NCBI GenBank assembly: GCA_947311455.1
Contig: CAMZKY010000051.1
Coordinates: 1 to 8,589 of the forward strand
Source of the DNA: an uncultured Marinosulfonomonas sp.
GTDB lineage: Bacteria; Pseudomonadota; Alphaproteobacteria; Rhodobacterales; Rhodobacteraceae
DNA length: 8,589 nucleotides
Reading direction: 5' to 3'
In this document: one piece after another, positions 7,346 to 8,589 of the stretch
Layout of the letters: every line of letters begins with the position of its first letter
Numbering within the stretch: position 1 is the first letter of the stretch
Notes under the pieces: model-generated
What the model was told of the DNA's origin: nothing
Seen by the model: only the letters and a program-made list of their open reading frames with translations
Databases searched by the model: none
Position numbers and translations under genes: made by a program

Positions 7346-7357
7346 GTGTTATAACAC
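7346..7357. promoter_or_regulatory. Perfect 12-bp palindrome, candidate GntR operator
   Basis: GTGTTATAACAC is its own reverse complement and sits in the 97-nt gap between potD and the divergent gntR gene. Many GntR-family regulators bind short palindromes with GT and AC half-site ends next to their own gene. On the minus strand it lies just downstream of a possible potD -10 box. On the plus strand it lies just upstream of a -10-like TACAAT. Either placement would let a bound repressor block transcription. The assignment to this regulator is inference. Confidence 0.6.
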
Positions 7358-7361
7358 GCGA

Positions 7362-7390
7362 ATGCTACAATGAGTCGCTTATTGGCTCAA
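7362..7390 (-). promoter_or_regulatory. Possible sigma-70 promoter for potD operon
   Basis: On the minus strand TTGAGC (7390-7385) and TAGCAT (7367-7362) are separated by 17 nt, each matching four of six consensus bases. The predicted start site would fall on or next to the palindrome at 7346-7357, leaving a leader of about 50 nt before potD. Confidence 0.35.
7366..7371 (+). promoter_or_regulatory. Possible -10 box for gntR
   Basis: TACAAT matches five of six -10 consensus bases and is 30 nt upstream of the chosen gntR ATG. No good -35 is visible 17-18 nt upstream, and the palindrome occupies the spacer, which would fit autoregulation. Weak evidence. Confidence 0.25.
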
Positions 7391-7401
7391 GTATTTCTTT
7401 C

Positions 7402-8067
7402 ATGGGGGCTTCTTTGACGTCGCAGCCGTATAAACCGCAAACTCTTGCCGATGAATTGAAGCTGCGCTTGCGCAAAGGGCTGTTTAATGGCGCATTCCAA
7501 CCCGGTCAAAAGATTTCGATCCGCCGTATCGCCGAACAATACGGGATGAGCGTAATTCCGGCCCGCGATGCTCTGCGCGGTCTGGTGGCCGAAGGCGCGC
7601 TTGAATTCCGCGATAGCCGCACGATTGTGGTGCCGGTGCTGGATAGTGCGCGGATCAGGGACGTGGAATTTGCGCGGGTCAATCTGGAATGCGAATTGGC
7701 AAGACGGGCGTTTGAACGGATGGATAGCGACGATCTGGAGGAGCTGAAGGCGATTGACATCCAACTGGATACAGCCATCGAGGGCGACAACACGCGGGGA
7801 TATATTGTTGGAAATTACAATTTCCATTTCTATATATATCACCGCGCAAATGCACCGGTTTTGTTACGTTTGGTCGAGGCGCTCTGGCTGCTTTATGCGC
7901 CTTCAATGCGATTAGTTTGCACAAGATACGAGGCCGAAGGCGTAGATCATGATTACCACCGCGTTGCCTTGGCGGCCTTGGCAGACCGCGATGTTGACGG
8001 GTTTGTAACGGCGATCGAGTCCGACATCCGGCAAGGGATGGGATTTATTGCAAGCGCAAACAGTTGA
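7402..8067 (+). CDS. GntR-family (FadR/FCD-type) transcriptional regulator
   Basis: This 221-residue DNA-binding regulator has an N-terminal winged helix at about 13-80 with the GntR pattern (LRKGLFNGAFQPGQKISIRR, then IAEQYGMSVIPARDALRGL and AEGALEF). An all-helical FCD effector domain spans about 85-215 (NYNFHFYIYHRANAPVLL, LVEALWLLYAPS, DYHRVALAALADRD). The usual FCD metal ligands D-H-H-H appear as N138, H142, H186 and D208, so the acidic and one His position are changed. The ATG at 7402 was chosen because in-frame upstream sequence runs into potD and lacks GntR similarity. The ribosome site is poor. Divergent placement next to the pot operon, with a palindrome between, suggests it controls polyamine uptake and breakdown, perhaps with a polyamine or a breakdown product as effector. 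That is inference. Confidence 0.9.
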   Translation: MGASLTSQPYKPQTLADELKLRLRKGLFNGAFQPGQKISIRRIAEQYGMSVIPARDALRGLVAEGALEFRDSRTIVVPVLDSARIRDVEFARVNLECELARRAFERMDSDDLEELKAIDIQLDTAIEGDNTRGYIVGNYNFHFYIYHRANAPVLLRLVEALWLLYAPSMRLVCTRYEAEGVDHDYHRVALAALADRDVDGFVTAIESDIRQGMGFIASANS

Positions 8068-8119
8068 CGCCGGATTGCGGATCGTTCACATCAGGCGTGA
8101 AAAACAACAGGAGGCCGTT

Positions 8120-8589
8120 ATGGCAGAACAATGTGGACTATGTGGTGCGGCGGATGATCTGGCGGATGTGGCGATCGAGCCGCGTGACGATACCGTGACC
8201 CTATGCGCCACCTGTCGCGATGGTGTATCCGGCGACATCACCGATGCGCCGCATTGGAAATGTTTGAATGACGCGATCTGGTCAACCGATGCGGCGGCGC
8301 AGGTTTTGGCCTATCGGCTGTTGCACCGCCTGAACGGCGAAGTCTGGGCGCGGGATTTGCTGGATATTGCATATTTAGAGCCTGACAATCTGGAATGGGC
8401 CGAAGCGGGGATTGTGGAAGAAGATGAGGACGCCCTGATCCACCGCGATACCAACGGCGCGGTTTTGTCGGCGGGGGATACGGTGGTTCTAATCAAGGAT
8501 CTGAACGTCAAAGGCGCGGGCTTTACTGCCAAACGCGGCACGGCGGTGCGTAATATTTCACTGGTGCCCGATAACGAAGGCCATATCGA
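8120..8589 (+). CDS. PhnA-domain zinc-ribbon protein (3' end outside window)
   Basis: About 156 residues are visible and the frame is still open at the window end. An N-terminal zinc-ribbon has C5-x2-C8 and C29-x2-C32. A central helical part with several Trp residues follows (about 46-100), then the PhnA/YjdM C-terminal domain: DTNGAVLSAGDTVVLIKDLN at about 110-129, then VKGAGFTAKRGTAVRNISLV. Comparison with E. coli YjdM suggests only some 25-35 residues are missing. Despite the historical name, this family is not phosphonoacetate hydrolase and its function is unclear, so no phosphonate role should be inferred. The start has a consensus AGGAGG (8109-8114) 5 nt upstream. It follows gntR by 52 nt on the same strand; co-transcription is possible, but no functional link is evident. 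Confidence 0.9.
   Translation, partial: MAEQCGLCGAADDLADVAIEPRDDTVTLCATCRDGVSGDITDAPHWKCLNDAIWSTDAAAQVLAYRLLHRLNGEVWARDLLDIAYLEPDNLEWAEAGIVEEDEDALIHRDTNGAVLSAGDTVVLIKDLNVKGAGFTAKRGTAVRNISLVPDNEGHI

Noticed and set aside
7198..7401. Longer GntR start at 7198
   Set aside because: The extension overlaps the potD signal-peptide region and has no GntR similarity; the homologous part begins after the ATG at 7402.
7387..7842. 151-residue minus-strand open frame opposite gntR
   Set aside because: No recognisable domain, and the plus strand encodes a clear GntR protein over the same stretch.
8086..8104. Short inverted repeat TTCAC/GTGAA between gntR and the PhnA-domain gene
   Set aside because: Only 5 bp, followed by A-rich sequence instead of a T-run; not a credible terminator.
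8120..8589. Phosphonate catabolism gene
   Set aside because: The PhnA-domain family keeps the name only historically; no phosphonate genes are nearby and the pot genes match polyamine transporters.

Overview
The window looks like chromosomal DNA of an alphaproteobacterium, most likely a Rhodobacterales/Roseobacter-type marine bacterium. This is inferred from the moderately high GC, the protein style (polyamine ABC transporter with a SpuC-type transaminase, an FCD-type GntR regulator with alphaproteobacterial features) and the gene arrangement. No rRNA, tRNA, transposase, integrase, CRISPR array or phage gene is visible.

Left part (1-1249, minus strand): a membrane-anchored tetratricopeptide-repeat protein. 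Its 3' end is made of near-identical 126-bp TPR units and is cut by a TAG codon at 82-84. The same reading frame continues past that stop as a decayed further repeat to the window edge. A short spacer with a weak hairpin separates it from the next gene.

1250-1696 (minus): a small secreted protein with four EF-hand calcium-binding loops, preceded by an AT-rich upstream region.

Centre (1823-7304, minus): one polyamine uptake and catabolism operon in the order potD - hairpin - potB - potC - potA - spuC - terminator. PotD captures the polyamine in the periplasm, PotB and PotC form the membrane channel, PotA powers it, and the class III transaminase is predicted to start breakdown of putrescine with pyruvate as amino acceptor. 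potB/potC and potC/potA overlap by 8 and 1 nt, so they are probably translationally coupled. A strong hairpin directly after potD probably sets a higher level of potD message than of the downstream genes. A clear intrinsic terminator follows spuC.

Right part (7305-8589): a 97-nt divergent promoter region holds a perfect 12-bp palindrome, a good candidate operator for the GntR/FCD regulator transcribed away from the pot operon (7402-8067). Next, on the plus strand, is a PhnA-domain zinc-ribbon protein that runs off the window end.

Overall this is a fairly ordinary metabolic locus. The points most worth a second look are the decaying TPR repeat array, the palindrome shared by two divergent promoters, the potD-potB hairpin, and the altered ligand residues in PotD and the regulator. 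I did not find convincing evidence of a wholly new system.
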